Shown here: in pieces, positions 11,870 to 21,653 of the stretch | How positions within the stretch are numbered: position 1 is the first letter of the stretch | Layout of the letters: each line of letters opens with the position of its first letter | Source: Lepus europaeus | Lineage: Eukaryota > Chordata > Mammalia > Lagomorpha > Leporidae | Direction of reading: 5' to 3' | NCBI RefSeq assembly: GCF_033115175.1 | Contig: NC_084831.1 | Location: 10,698,540 to 10,762,539 of the forward strand | Length of the DNA: 64,000 nt | Position numbers and translations under genes: made by a program | Notes under the pieces: generated by a model | What the model saw: the letters and a program-made list of their open reading frames with translations, nothing else | What the model was told of the DNA's origin: nothing | Databases searched by the model: none

Positions 11870-12187
11870 TTTTTTAAAGATTTATTTATTATTTGAAAGG
11901 CAGAGTTACAAAGAGGAGGAAACATAGAAAGAGATCTTCTATCTGCTGGCTCACTTCCCAAATGGCTGCAATGGCTGCGGCTGGGCCAAAGCCAGGAGCC
12001 AGGAGCTTCATCCAGGTCTCCTATGTGGCTGCAGGGGCCCAAGGACTTGGACCATCTTCCACTGCTTTCCCAGGAGCATCAGCAGGGAGCTGGAATGGAA
12101 GTGGAGCAGCTGGGACTCCAGCACTCTGATACAGGATGCCAGTGTCCTAAGCAGTGGCTTAACCCGCTGTACCACAATGCCATCCCT
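11870..12187 (-). mobile_element. C-SINE, antisense
   Basis: T-rich start then gatttatttattatttgaaaggcag, ending accacaatgccatccct. Confidence 0.85.
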
Positions 12188-12439
12188 GGAAGAGAGATTT
12201 AAAAAGAAGAAAGCACCAAAGCTCACAATATGTAACAGCAGAATTCGCTGCCATCATACACGAAATGGCTCGCTTGTCATCAGATACGGCTCTTTGTTAA
12301 GAGCTATTAAAGTATTAATGGGGTTAACTACTTACCAATTCTCATACATGGAGTTTGTTCTAAAAAAACAGAGCTAGTATGGCTTCGCTTCTCCTAGAAG
12401 GTTATTAAAAGGCAACATCTCAGTGACAGATGATATGAA

Positions 12440-12787
12440 ATTGAAGTGCCCTGAGCCGAAATGACCCCATCGCCCACGCCTGCTCCCCTGTGGCCTCCCC
12501 GTGATGTGGTCAGCAGTTCATCTTTCCACTTGCTCTCTCTAAAGCTTCGATCCTGTGCCTCACACACTTCCTCCAACTCATCTTAAGCCCTGTTGGCTCC
12601 ACTTTAAAATATATTCAAAATCTGGTCCTTTACAGAGCCCAGGTCCCAGGCACCATCCATCCCCTCCCACCTGGATAATTGTAACAGGTCTCCCTGAGCT
12701 TGTCTGTCCTTGGCGTGACAGCCTGCAGGATTCTGTTAGATCGGGCCTCTCCCCAAAACCTGCAGTGAGCCCCCATCTCAGATAACA
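12440..12787 (+). mobile_element. L2 LINE fragment
   Basis: Matches the remembered L2 3' region: gttggctccactttaaaatat, then the cacctggataattgtaacag segment, then cccatctca. It is interrupted at its 3' side by the antisense C-SINE at 12788. Confidence 0.65.
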
Positions 12788-13107
12788 TTTTTATTTATTT
12801 ATTAAGACTTATTTATTCAGTTGAAAGAGTAACAGAGAGAGAGGTCTTCCATCTGCTGGCTCACTCTCCAAGTGGCTGCAAGGGCCAGGGCTGGGCCAGG
12901 CCAAAGCCAGGAGCCAGGAGCTTCTTCTGGGTCTCCCACATGGGTGCAGGCACCCAAGGATCTGGGTCCTTGGTCTTCCACTGCATTCCCAGGCACGTAC
13001 CAGGGAGCTGGATCTAAAGTGGAGCAGCCAGGACTTGAACCGTTGCCCATATAGAAAGCCAGCGTTGCAGACAGCAGCTCAACCTGTTATGCCATAACAC
13101 CGGCCCC
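12788..13107 (-). mobile_element. C-SINE, antisense, inserted in L2
   Basis: Flanked by the direct repeat agataaca at 12780-12787 and 13108-13115. Full length, ending ataacaccggcccc. Confidence 0.85.
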
Positions 13108-13137
13108 AGATAACAGTTTTAATTTACATTAATGAGC

Positions 13138-13443
13138 ATTTTTTTTTTTTTTTTTGGACAGGCAGAGTCAGACAGTGAGAGAGACAGAGAGAAAGGTCTT
13201 CCTTCCATTGGTTCACCCCCCGAGATGGCTGCTACAGCAGGCACGCTGCACAGATCCGAAGTCAGGAGCCAGGTACTTCCTCCTGGTCTATGCGGGTGCA
13301 GGGCCCAAGTACCTGCGCCATCCTCCACTGCTATCCCTGGCCACAGCAGAGAGTTAGACTGGAAGAGGAGCAACCAGGACAGAATCTGGGGTGCCGGCGC
13401 CGCAGACGGAGGATTAGCCTAGTGAGCCGCAGTGCCGGCCCTC
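13138..13443 (-). mobile_element. Young-type C-SINE, antisense
   Basis: Uses the younger subfamily signature gacaggcagagtcagacagtgagag. Flanked by taatgagc at 13130-13137 and 13444-13451. Confidence 0.85.
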
Positions 13444-13448
13444 TAATG

Positions 13449-13451
<3 letters not shown>

Positions 13452-13488
<37 letters not shown>

Positions 13489-13783
13489 TTTGACAGGTAG
13501 AGTTATAGATAGAGACACAGAGAAAGGTCTTCTTTCCGTTGGCTCACTCCCCAAATGGCCGCTACGGCTGACGCTACACCGATCCGAAGCCAGGAGCCAG
13601 GTGCTTCTTCCTGTCTCCCATTCAGGTGCTGGGGCCAAAGCACTTGGGCCATCCTCCACTGCCCTCCTGGGCCACAGCAGAGAGCTGGACTGGAAGAAGA
13701 GCAACTGGGACTAGAACCTGGCGCCCATATGGGATGCCGGCGCCGCAGGCGGAGGGTTAACCAAGTGAGCCACGGTACAACCC
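13452..13783 (-). mobile_element. C-SINE, antisense, immediately following
   Basis: Begins with a T-run of more than 30 bases and aatttatttgacaggtagag, ending cacggtacaacccctct. It abuts the target duplication of the previous element, making a tandem antisense pair. Confidence 0.85.
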
Positions 13784-13844
13784 CTCTAATGCAACTGGGA
13801 TGCAGAAACATTTTTTAGCTGTCCACGGAAATAAGAGGCTATCT

Positions 13845-13925
13845 CCGGAAGTGGAGCTAATGGGTGCCCATGTGAGATGCCAGCATCGCAGGCAGCGGCT
13901 TCACCCGCTGAATCTCACGGTGAAT
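13845..13925 (-). mobile_element. C-SINE fragment, antisense
   Basis: Only the 5' part of the element remains: ggtgcccatgtgagatgcc followed by gcggcttcacccgctg. Confidence 0.55.
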
Positions 13926-14977
13926 TCTACAGTGAAAATGCAGATTGACATCCTGGGAGGGAAAAGAGGCTACTGGATGTCGAGGAATCAAGAATGCAGG
14001 TCTTCTGAGAATATTTAAATTACCACCTGACAAGAAGTCTGTCTCCTGCCTGGTGAGGTTTGGGATGCAGTCGGTCAGGCTAGGCTAAGAGAATAAAGAG
14101 GCCCGAAAATTTCAACAGTTTACTGCAATGAAAGATTACGTTGTGTCTGCATTACAGTTCAAGGCCCATGTCCCGGGTGGATGGACAGCTCCGCCCCATG
14201 CAGTCACTTGGGGGTCTAGCCTCTTCACATCTTGTAGGCCTGACATGCCCTTGGCTGTATCCCACCGGGTGGAGAAAGAAACAGCGTGGAAAAGGAGCCC
14301 CACGTGCTTGGAAACCCAGCCTAGGGGTGGATCCCTTCATTCCCTTTCATCCTTTGGAGAGGGCGTGATTGTATGCTGTGCCTACTGCAAAGGAGCCTGG
14401 GAAACGTAGTCTAGCACTGGGCTGACTACCACGTGACCACTGTGGAAAGGAGATTTTGTGAATGGCCAGCAGCTTCGGCCGTGCTGGGGAAGAGCACGGG
14501 GACAGACCCGGGTGCTGGAGAGAAGGAAGGTCCGTGGGAGCTTAGGGGTCGGGGCTTGTCAGGATGAATCAGGCCAGCTGTGGCCTGGGAAGCGAAGGAA
14601 GGGCGTGGCTTTCACTGCACACGCTCCGACAGGGGATGCTGGAGGCTTTTGAGCCAGGAGGTGGAATGATCCGCAGTGTAGCCTGCTGACCAGACAACAG
14701 AGAAAGGAACACGTCAAAATCGTGCAGTTCAAGCTGCCTTGCCGTGCTTTGCCCAATCTTAGACTTTCTGCACTGCTCTGGGTGCTGGAGGTAAGGTGTG
14801 GGAGCCCGGGCTCTTGCGGTCACCACCCCAGCTCTGTGCGCTCCAACAGCTTCACAGCCTGGTGGCCAAGGAAATGCTCGCTCCCCTGGGGACATCAATC
14901 TATTTGCCTTGAGTTGGGCAAAAAGGGAGGAATTAGTCTCTTAAATCTCCTCCACTTAAAAAAAAAAAAAAGTCCTC

Positions 14978-15298
14978 AACAGCCCCCATCGTGGTGCAGC
15001 AGGTTAGGTCACCACTTGCAACACCAGCAACTCACATGAACATTATTCTGAGTCCTGGCTGCTCCACGTCCAGTCCAGCTCCTTGCTAATGTGCCTAGGA
15101 AATCAGCAGAGGGTGGCCTGAATGCTTGAGTCCCTGCCACCCATGTGGGAGACCCAGATGAAATTCCAGGCTCCTGGCATCAGCCTAGCCCAGTCTTGGC
15201 CTTTGCGGCCATTTGGGGAGTGAATCAGCAGATGGAAAGATGGAAGATTTCTCTTTCCCTGTAACTCTGCCTTTCAAATAAATTAATAATTTTTTTTT
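14978..15298 (+). mobile_element. C-SINE, old subfamily
   Basis: Diverged sense copy starting near acagcccccatcgtggtgc and ending ctgcctttcaaataaatta. Confidence 0.8.
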
Positions 15299-15320
15299 AA
15301 AATTCTGTCCAATGAATTTT

Positions 15321-15652
15321 ATTTATTTATTTATTTTGACAGGCAGAGTGGACAGTGAGAGAGAGACACAGAGAGAAAGGTCTTCCTTTTGCCGTTGGTT
15401 CACCCTCCAATGGCCGCCGTGGCCGGCGCACCGCGCTGTTCCGATGGCAGGAGCCAGGTGCTTCTCCTGGTCTCCCATGCGGGTGCAGGGCCCAAGCACT
15501 TGGGCCATCCTCCACTGCACTCCCTGGCCACAGCAGAGAGCTGGCCTGGAAGAGGGGCAACCGGGACAGAATCCGGCGCCCCGACCGGGACTAGAACCCA
15601 GTGTGCCAGCGCCACAAGGCAGAGGATTAGCCTAGTGAGCCGCGGCGCTAGC
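15321..15652 (-). mobile_element. Young C-SINE, antisense, with a 17-bp target duplication
   Basis: Near-consensus young copy (gacaggcagagtggacagtg ... gagccgcggcgctagc). The direct repeat tctgtccaatgaatttt flanks it perfectly at 15304-15320 and 15653-15669. Confidence 0.93.
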
Positions 15653-15689
15653 TCTGTCCAATGAATTTTAAAAACATTTATTATAAAAT

Positions 15690-15965
15690 TCACTTGTTCT
15701 AATTGTATTTGAAAGGCAAAGAGGAAGAGACAGAGAGATAGAGACTTCCTATGAGCTGGTTCATTTCCCAAATGCCTGCAACAGCCAGGGCTGGGCCAGG
15801 CTGAAGCCAGGACCCTGGAACTCATTCCCAGGCTGCTGTGCCAGTGGGAGGGACCCACACACTTGAGCCACCACCTACTGCCTCCCTGGGTGCCCTTCGG
15901 CAGAAAGCTGGGTCAAAAGCTGAGGAGCTGGGATTTGGGTCAGGCACCCAGGAGGGGCGGTGGCG
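15690..15965 (-). mobile_element. C-SINE, antisense, old copy
   Basis: Diverged: gtatttgaaaggcaaagagg start, aatgcctgcaacagccaggg middle, caggcacccaggagg end. Confidence 0.75.
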
Positions 15966-16496
15966 TCCCAGCTGGCAAGGTAACTACTCTGCCGAGCAGC
16001 TGGCCCCAGCTGGGGGTGCGGCAGGTCGAAGCCGCCGGGATGGCTTCCTCTCCTCCTCTCCGCGGCAGTGCACATCCGGGCCCTTCTCTGTGGTCCTCCT
16101 TCAGTATCTCTTCTGGCGGTTTGATTGCTACTTTAACGAGGCTGAGGAACTTTAGAAAGAAAAGAGGTTTCCTGAGGTCACGGTTCTGGAGCTGGCAGGA
16201 GCTTGTGCACAAGCCAGCGATCACATCACAGGCGGGCTTCGACCTGGGGTGGAGGGTAGGGGGTTCGATGCCTGTGATGGCCCATGGGGGGCCTTTCATC
16301 CACAATGACTTCTCTCGCAAAGCCTCCACCCCCTCACCTCCCTCCCATGGGCCTCCAGGCTGGCGTCTCTCCCCATCACCACCACGGGGTGCGTCCCACC
16401 ATCTACCGTGTTAGGTTTGAGGGGGACAGAGGATGTCATTTGACTTTGGAAATTCATTTCTTTAGGAAGACCAAGTGTTAAGAACAAATAGGATTA

Positions 16497-16822
16497 GGCC
16501 GGCGCCGTGGCTCAACAGGCTAATCCTCCGCCTTGCGGCGCCGACACACGGGGTTCTAGTCCCGGTTGGGGCGCCGGATTCTGTCCCGGTTGCCCCTCTT
16601 CCAGGCCAGCTCTCTGCTGGGCCCGGGAGTGCAGTGGAGGATGGCCCAAGTGCTTGGGCCCTGCACCCCATGGGAGACCAGGAGAAGCACCTGGCTCCTG
16701 CCTTCAGATCAGCGCGGTGCGCCAGCCGCGGCGGCCATTGGAAGGTGAACCAGCGGCAAAGGAAGACCTTTCTCTCTCTCTCTCTCACTGTCCACTCTGC
16801 CTGTCAAAAAAAAAAAAAAAAA
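16497..16822 (+). mobile_element. Young C-SINE
   Basis: Sense copy with ggccggcgccgtggctcaac start, the characteristic ccgccttgcggcgcc, and a pure poly-A tail of about 17. Confidence 0.92.
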
Positions 16823-17056
16823 GGATAAAGCACTATGTACTAGTAAAGAAAAGCATCAAAGAAAAATCAACATCATCACAATGCCTATTTCCACAGATAG
16901 ACATTGGTAGGTTCACAGAAAAATCTGGGCTCTGACACATCGAAGTGTGTTACTTCTGTGGACACAGTGGCATTGAGGCAGGTTGGATTTCTAATACTCG
17001 CATTTGAATCTGCAGGGGTGGTTATTCATGATAAAGTTACATTTAAAATGAAGTCA

Positions 17057-17406
17057 GGGGGCTGGCGCTGTTGCCTAGCAGGTAAAGCGGTGGCCTGCAG
17101 CATCCCATATGGGCTCTGGTTCGAGTCCTGGCTGTTCCACTTCCCATCCAGCTCTCTGTTTATGGCCTGGGAAAGCAGTAGAAGATGGCCCAAGTGCTTG
17201 TATCCCTGCACCTGCATGGGAGATCCGGGAAGAAGCTCCTGGCTCCTGGCTCCTGGCTCCTGGCTTTGGATCAGTCCAGCTCCAGCCATTACGCCCATTT
17301 GGGGAGTGAACCAACGAATGGAAGACCCCTCTCTCTCTCTCTGTCTTTGCCTCTACCTCTATAACTCTGCCTTTCAAATAAATAAATAAATAATTTTTTT
17401 TTTTAA
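17057..17406 (+). mobile_element. C-SINE, first of a tandem pair
   Basis: Sense copy, gctggcgctgttgcctagc start and (aaat)n tail. Has an extra tandem ctcctgg motif at about 17236-17266. Flanked by aaatgaagtca at about 17046-17056 and 17407-17417. Confidence 0.88.
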
Positions 17407-17417
17407 ATAAATGAAGT

Positions 17418-17724
17418 CATGCCTGCAGTGCCGGCATCCCATATGGGCATCAGGTTCTGGTCCTGCCTGCTCCACTTCCAATCCAGCTCTCTGCTGTGGC
17501 CTGGGAAAGCAGTAGAGGATGGCCCAGGTCCTTGGGCCCCTGCACCCGCATGGGAGACCGGGAAGAAGCTCCTGGCTCCTGGCTTTGGATTGGCACAGCT
17601 CTGGCTGTTGCGGCCAACTGGGGAGTGAACCAGCAGATGGAAGACTTCTCTCTCTCTCTCTCTGCCTCTCCTCTCTCTGTGTAACTCTGTCTTTCAAATA
17701 AATAAATAAATAAATATTTTTTTA
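17418..17724 (+). mobile_element. C-SINE, 5'-truncated, second of a tandem pair
   Basis: Lacks the first about 40-50 bp and begins tgcctgcagtgccggcatcc. Tail is (aaat)n. A third copy of aaatgaagtca follows at about 17726-17736. Confidence 0.85.
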
Positions 17725-17769
17725 AAAATGAAGTCAGTTCATTCTCTGGGAGGGGCATACCCCAAGGCA

Positions 17770-18105
17770 ACCTTTCCCAACCTATGTCCTCACCCCAATA
17801 AAACAAATTCAGACACACGCACGAACATCAAAAATATGATGTCACTTTAAAAAAAAAAAATCGCATGGCTAGACAGGAAGCCAGAAAGAGAGTCAAGGCT
17901 CAAGTGCTCAGGCTTTTATAACTGGCTCAGGAGAACTAACTCAGGGTCCCAGGAGAACCCTGAGGACTGTGATGACCTAAGAGCCTCCCATGAGGCCCCG
18001 CCTCTTAAAGGTGCCACCACCTCTCCTGGGCCACACTGGGAACCAAACCCCTAGTGCATGAACCCCTGGGGAGCAAAGCCACATTCAAACCAGAGGACTT
18101 GTCTT
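17770..18105. repeat. Ancient interspersed repeat, family not assigned
   Basis: Contains gaggccccgcctcttaaagg and cacattcaaaccagagga, which resemble the end region of an old mammalian LTR or L1-type repeat. I cannot name the family from sequence alone. Confidence 0.35.
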
Positions 18106-18164
18106 CCCAATTTCTCCCTCATCCCATGGTGATTAGCAGTATGAGACTCAGGGGCGGACGACAT

Positions 18165-18290
18165 TGTTTACACATTTTTTCCTGAGTCACAGATGTGGGG
18201 ACAGGCGCAGTGAGCTGCCCGAGGCCCCGGCCTGAGTCAGCGGAGGTTTGATTCCTGATGTCTTTGATTCAGAGTCCCGTGCATCTTCCA
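18165..18290 (-). mobile_element. MIR fragment, antisense
   Basis: Contains cacagatgtggggacagg and a degraded gaggtttgattcctgatgtc, the reverse order of MIR landmarks. Confidence 0.5.
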
Positions 18291-19157
18291 TGTGACCAGC
18301 GAATCTTGTGCAACAAACGAATGGGCTGCGTTCTGAGCTCGGAGACGCTCAGCCACAGGACTGGCAGGCATCCTGCGCTTTTCAGTCACACCACTCTTAT
18401 CAGGGGTATCTGAACCCCAGGCATGGCCTCTTCCCTGTCCCTGCAAGAAATACTGTTTAGGCCAAAATTTCACTTCCTTCTGCCAGCCACTCACGCACCT
18501 AGCCAACCCCAGGAGTCCGGTAGGAGTGAGACCGTGTGTTCCTCTGAATGTTGTAAAAAGTTGAGACCATCTCCCTGGGCGTGTAGCTAAAAATATGATG
18601 GCCGCCTCCTCCCTTCTTCACAGGTATACCCCAGCTATATAGCCAAGGACTAAAAATAATTGTTGACGCTGTCATGTGTCATTTGCCCAAGCCGTGCCCA
18701 GGCGGGCTTGCTATTCTATAGCAGGGACGGATGGTAAAGTGTGGTGTTGCAGCTTTGGGCTCCCCAGATTCCCATGAGCCACAGCTGCATCGACAGGTTG
18801 GGGCCTGTAGGCACCCCAGCCAGGATGGAGTGGGGAGGGCACGATTAGCCAGTTATTCCAGCTCAGCTTCTCCTCCTTGCCACCGGGCTATGTCCTCATT
18901 CACAGTAATAGTCAATGTTTTCTCCAATGACGGCAGCCCCGTCCCCTCTGGCCTTAGTCTGCTCACCTCCTTCTTAGCTCTTATCTTCCTGACCTCAATA
19001 CAAATAAGAAAATGCCCTGGGTTTAGCTGCTTAGAGACTTTGCTTGCTTCCATAAACGGTCAGACCAAGTCCCTCTGGGGCTGTCTTCTAGAATAGTCTG
19101 CAGAAAGGTAAAGGGTGCTTGGCCCAGAAAAGGAGACACACGGCTACACGCTCAGAT

Positions 19158-19305
19158 TCCTGCCTTGGTGTGCGGGCCCTGCCGCTTGAAGTATGATTTT
19201 AGGCAAACTGCTTAACTCCCATCCCTCAGCCTCTTCATCTGTATGTAAGCAGGCAGAGCACACGAGACAAATGTGGGGAAAGCACCGAGCTGGGTGACCG
19301 GCACA
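19158..19305 (+). mobile_element. MIR fragment
   Basis: Degraded MIR: ccctgccgcttgaagtatga, caaactgcttaactccc, cctcagcctcttcatctgt. Confidence 0.55.
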
Positions 19306-19878
19306 CGTTACACCGTTGGCATCTTCTGGCCCTAGGTCCCCCGCTGCTTATGGGACACAGCAACTCCGGCGTCTCGCCTCGCTCTTTCCTTTTCCGAGTT
19401 TGTTTGCCCCATAACCAGTCACGTAATAGACAGACAGACTAGCACCATCTTGAGTCTCTTCTTGGGAGGATGAGGGATCTGGCGAGGTCTCTCCTGAGGA
19501 CCGTAGGATCGGCTTTCCAGAGCAGGGCTGGGTGACCCCGGGACTGGAAGCCACTGTGGAGACCCGGGGTGCCAGGGGCTAAGGGAGGGGAGCGAGCCAG
19601 TGAGACGGGGGTCTGAGAGTGGGGACCGGGGGCGGGGGGTTCAGGGCAAGAGGGTGAGCAGCGCTTTAGGTCTGATGGGGCGGGGGCCTCAGGTTCAGGA
19701 CTGGACGCTCAGGGTGAGGAATGCGGGGAGGCCTGCAGAGCCAGGGGAGCGGGGCTTGAGGGGGCCTCCAGGGTCCCCCGGATCTGTGGGCTGAGAAGTC
19801 TCGGGGTCCCTGGCCGAGGGGAGCTGGTGGCTCCAGGGTCCCTGAGGAGGGCAGGACCGTGTGGGCCCTGAGGCCCGG

Positions 19879-21290
19879 GGTGTGGGAGGCCCGGGACCGG
19901 CCCGGGGTGTGGGAGGCCAGGGGTCTCGGCCCGGGGTGTGGGAGGCCAGGGGTCTCGGAGCCGCGCCGGCCCGGGGTGTGGGAGGCCCGGGGTCTCCGAG
20001 GGGCCCGGGGTGTGGGAGGCCCGGGGTCTCGGAGCCGCGCCGGCCCGGGGTGTGGGAGGCCCGGGGTCTCTGAGCGGCGCCGGCCCGGGGTGTGGGAGGC
20101 CCGGTGTCTCGGAGCGGCGCCGGCCCGGGGTGTGGGAGGCCCGGGGTCTCCCAGCGGTGCCGGCCCGGGGTGTGGGAGGCCCGGGGTCTCGGAGCGGCGC
20201 CGGCCCGGGGTGTGGGAGGCCCGGGGTCTCGGAGCCGCGCCGGCCCGGGGTGTGGGAGGCCCGGGGTCTCCGAGCGGCGCCGGCCCGGGATGTGGGAGGC
20301 CCGGGGTCTCCGAGCGGCGCCGGCCCGGGGTGTGGGAGGCCCGGGGTCTCGGAGCGGCGCCGGCCCGGGATGTGGGAGGCCCGGGGTCTCCCAGCGGTGC
20401 CAGCCCGGGGTGTGGGAGGCCCGGGGTCTCGGAGCGGCGCCGGCCCGGGGTGTGGGAGGCCCGGGGTCTCCGAGCGGTGCCAGCCCGGGGTGTGGGAGGC
20501 CCGGGGTCTCGGAGCGGCGCCGGCCCGGGGTGTGGGAGGCCGGGGGTCTCCGAGCGGCGCCGGCCCGGGGTGTGGGAGGCCGGGGGTCTCAGAGCCGCGC
20601 CGGCCCGGGGTGTGGGAGGCCCGGGGTCTCCGAGCGGCGCCGGCCCGGGGTGTGGGAGGCCCGGGACTGGTCCGGTGTGTGGGAGGCCCGGGACCGGCCC
20701 GGGGTGTGGGAGGCCCGGGGTCTCTGAGCGGCGCCGGCCCGGGGTGTGGGAGGCCCGGGGTCTCCGAGCGGCGCCGGCCCGGGGTGTGGGAGGCCCGGGG
20801 TCTCGGAGCCGCGCCGGCCCGGGGTGTGGGAGGCCCGGGGTGTGGGAGGCCCGGGGTCTCAGAGCCGCGCCGGCCCGGGGTGTGGGAGGCCCGGGGTCTC
20901 GGAGGGGCTCGGGGTGTGGGAGGCCCGGGACCGGCCCGGGGTGTGGGAGGCCCGGGGTCTCCGAGGGGCCCGGGGTGTGGGAGGCCCAGGGTCTCCGAGC
21001 GGCGCCGGCCCGGGGTGTGGGAGGCCCGGGGTCTCCGAGGGGCCCGGGGTGTGGGAGGCCAGGGGTCTCCGAGCGGTGCCGGCCCGGGGTGTGGGAGGCC
21101 CGGGGTCTCCGAGCGGCGCCGGCCCGGGGTGTGGGAGGCCCGGGGTCTCGGAGCCGCGCCGGCCCGGGGTGTGGGAGGCCCGGGGTCTCCGAGGGGCCCG
21201 GGGTGTGGGAGGCCCGGGGTCTCGGAGCGGCGCCGGCCCGGGGTGTGGGAGGCCCGGGGTCTCCGAGCGGCGCCGGCCCGGCCCGTGCGG
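19879..21290. repeat. 40-bp GC-rich minisatellite upstream of PLEKHM2
   Basis: Tandem array whose full unit is 40 bp, with core cccggggtgtgggaggcccg followed by gggtctc-N-gagc-N-gcgccgg. I hand-counted about 38 copies of tgtgggaggc. Most units are full length and some are shortened to about 25-30 bp. Units differ at a few fixed positions (ggagccgcgcc, cgagcggcgcc, ccagcggtgcc, cgaggggcc), giving a variant-repeat code. It ends about 300 bp before the PLEKHM2 ATG. The long frames it opens on both strands follow from the lack of stop codons in the unit and are not genes. Confidence 0.95.
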
Positions 21291-21351
21291 GTGTCGGGGA
21301 CGCGGGGCGCCCGGCGCGGCCCTGGCGCCGCCCCGCCTGACATCAGTTCCT

Positions 21352-21372
21352 GCCGCCGCCGCCGCCGCCGCC
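21352..21372. repeat. (GCC)7 trinucleotide run
   Basis: Seven uninterrupted GCC units in the promoter or 5' UTR of PLEKHM2. Confidence 0.9.
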
Positions 21373-21565
21373 GCGCACAGCCCGCGGCCTCCTTCCCCGC
21401 CGGCCGCGCTCGGGAGCCGCCGGGCCGCGGCGGAGCGAGGGCCCCGGGCGAGGCGAGGGCCGGGCGGCGGGCGCCGGGCCCCGCGGCCACCACGACGGAG
21501 CCCCCGCACGGCCGGCGGCAGCGGTTGGCAGCGGCCCCCGGCCCCCGGCGCGGGAAGCGGCGGCG

Positions 21566-21590
21566 GGGCGGCGGCGGCGGCGGCGGCGGC
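21566..21590. repeat. PLEKHM2: (GGC)n run directly before the PLEKHM2 start codon
   Basis: About eight GGC units end three bases before the ATG at 21594. They would lie in the 5' UTR and form a GC-rich structure beside the start site. Confidence 0.88.
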
Positions 21591-21593
21591 GCC

Positions 21594-21653
21594 ATGGAGC
21601 CGCGGGAGGTGAAGGACCGGATCCTGGAGAACATCTCGCTGACGGTGAAGAAG
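21594..21653 (+). CDS. PLEKHM2: PLEKHM2 coding exon 1 (residues 1-20)
   Basis: Encodes MEPREVKDRILE... ending KK, one or two substitutions from human. Donor gtgagc at 21654, phase 0. The 5' UTR part of the exon extends upstream by an unknown length. Confidence 0.95.

Larger units (their letters stand above)
8431..19560. other. Intergenic region between RSC1A1/DDI2 and PLEKHM2
   Basis: About 11 kb without a recognisable gene. Content is mainly MIR, L2 and C-SINE copies listed separately. Unique stretches at about 8890-10010, 10970-11320, 13930-14970, 15970-16490 and 18300-19150 show no conserved reading frame or RNA gene that I recognise. Confidence 0.7.

Noticed and set aside
15863-16414. 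183-codon frame in the intergenic region
   Set aside because: Begins inside an old C-SINE and continues into unique sequence with no domain and no splice partner.
19879-21290. CRISPR-like reading of the regularly spaced repeats
   Set aside because: Units are contiguous and similar along their whole length with no unique spacers. This is a vertebrate minisatellite.
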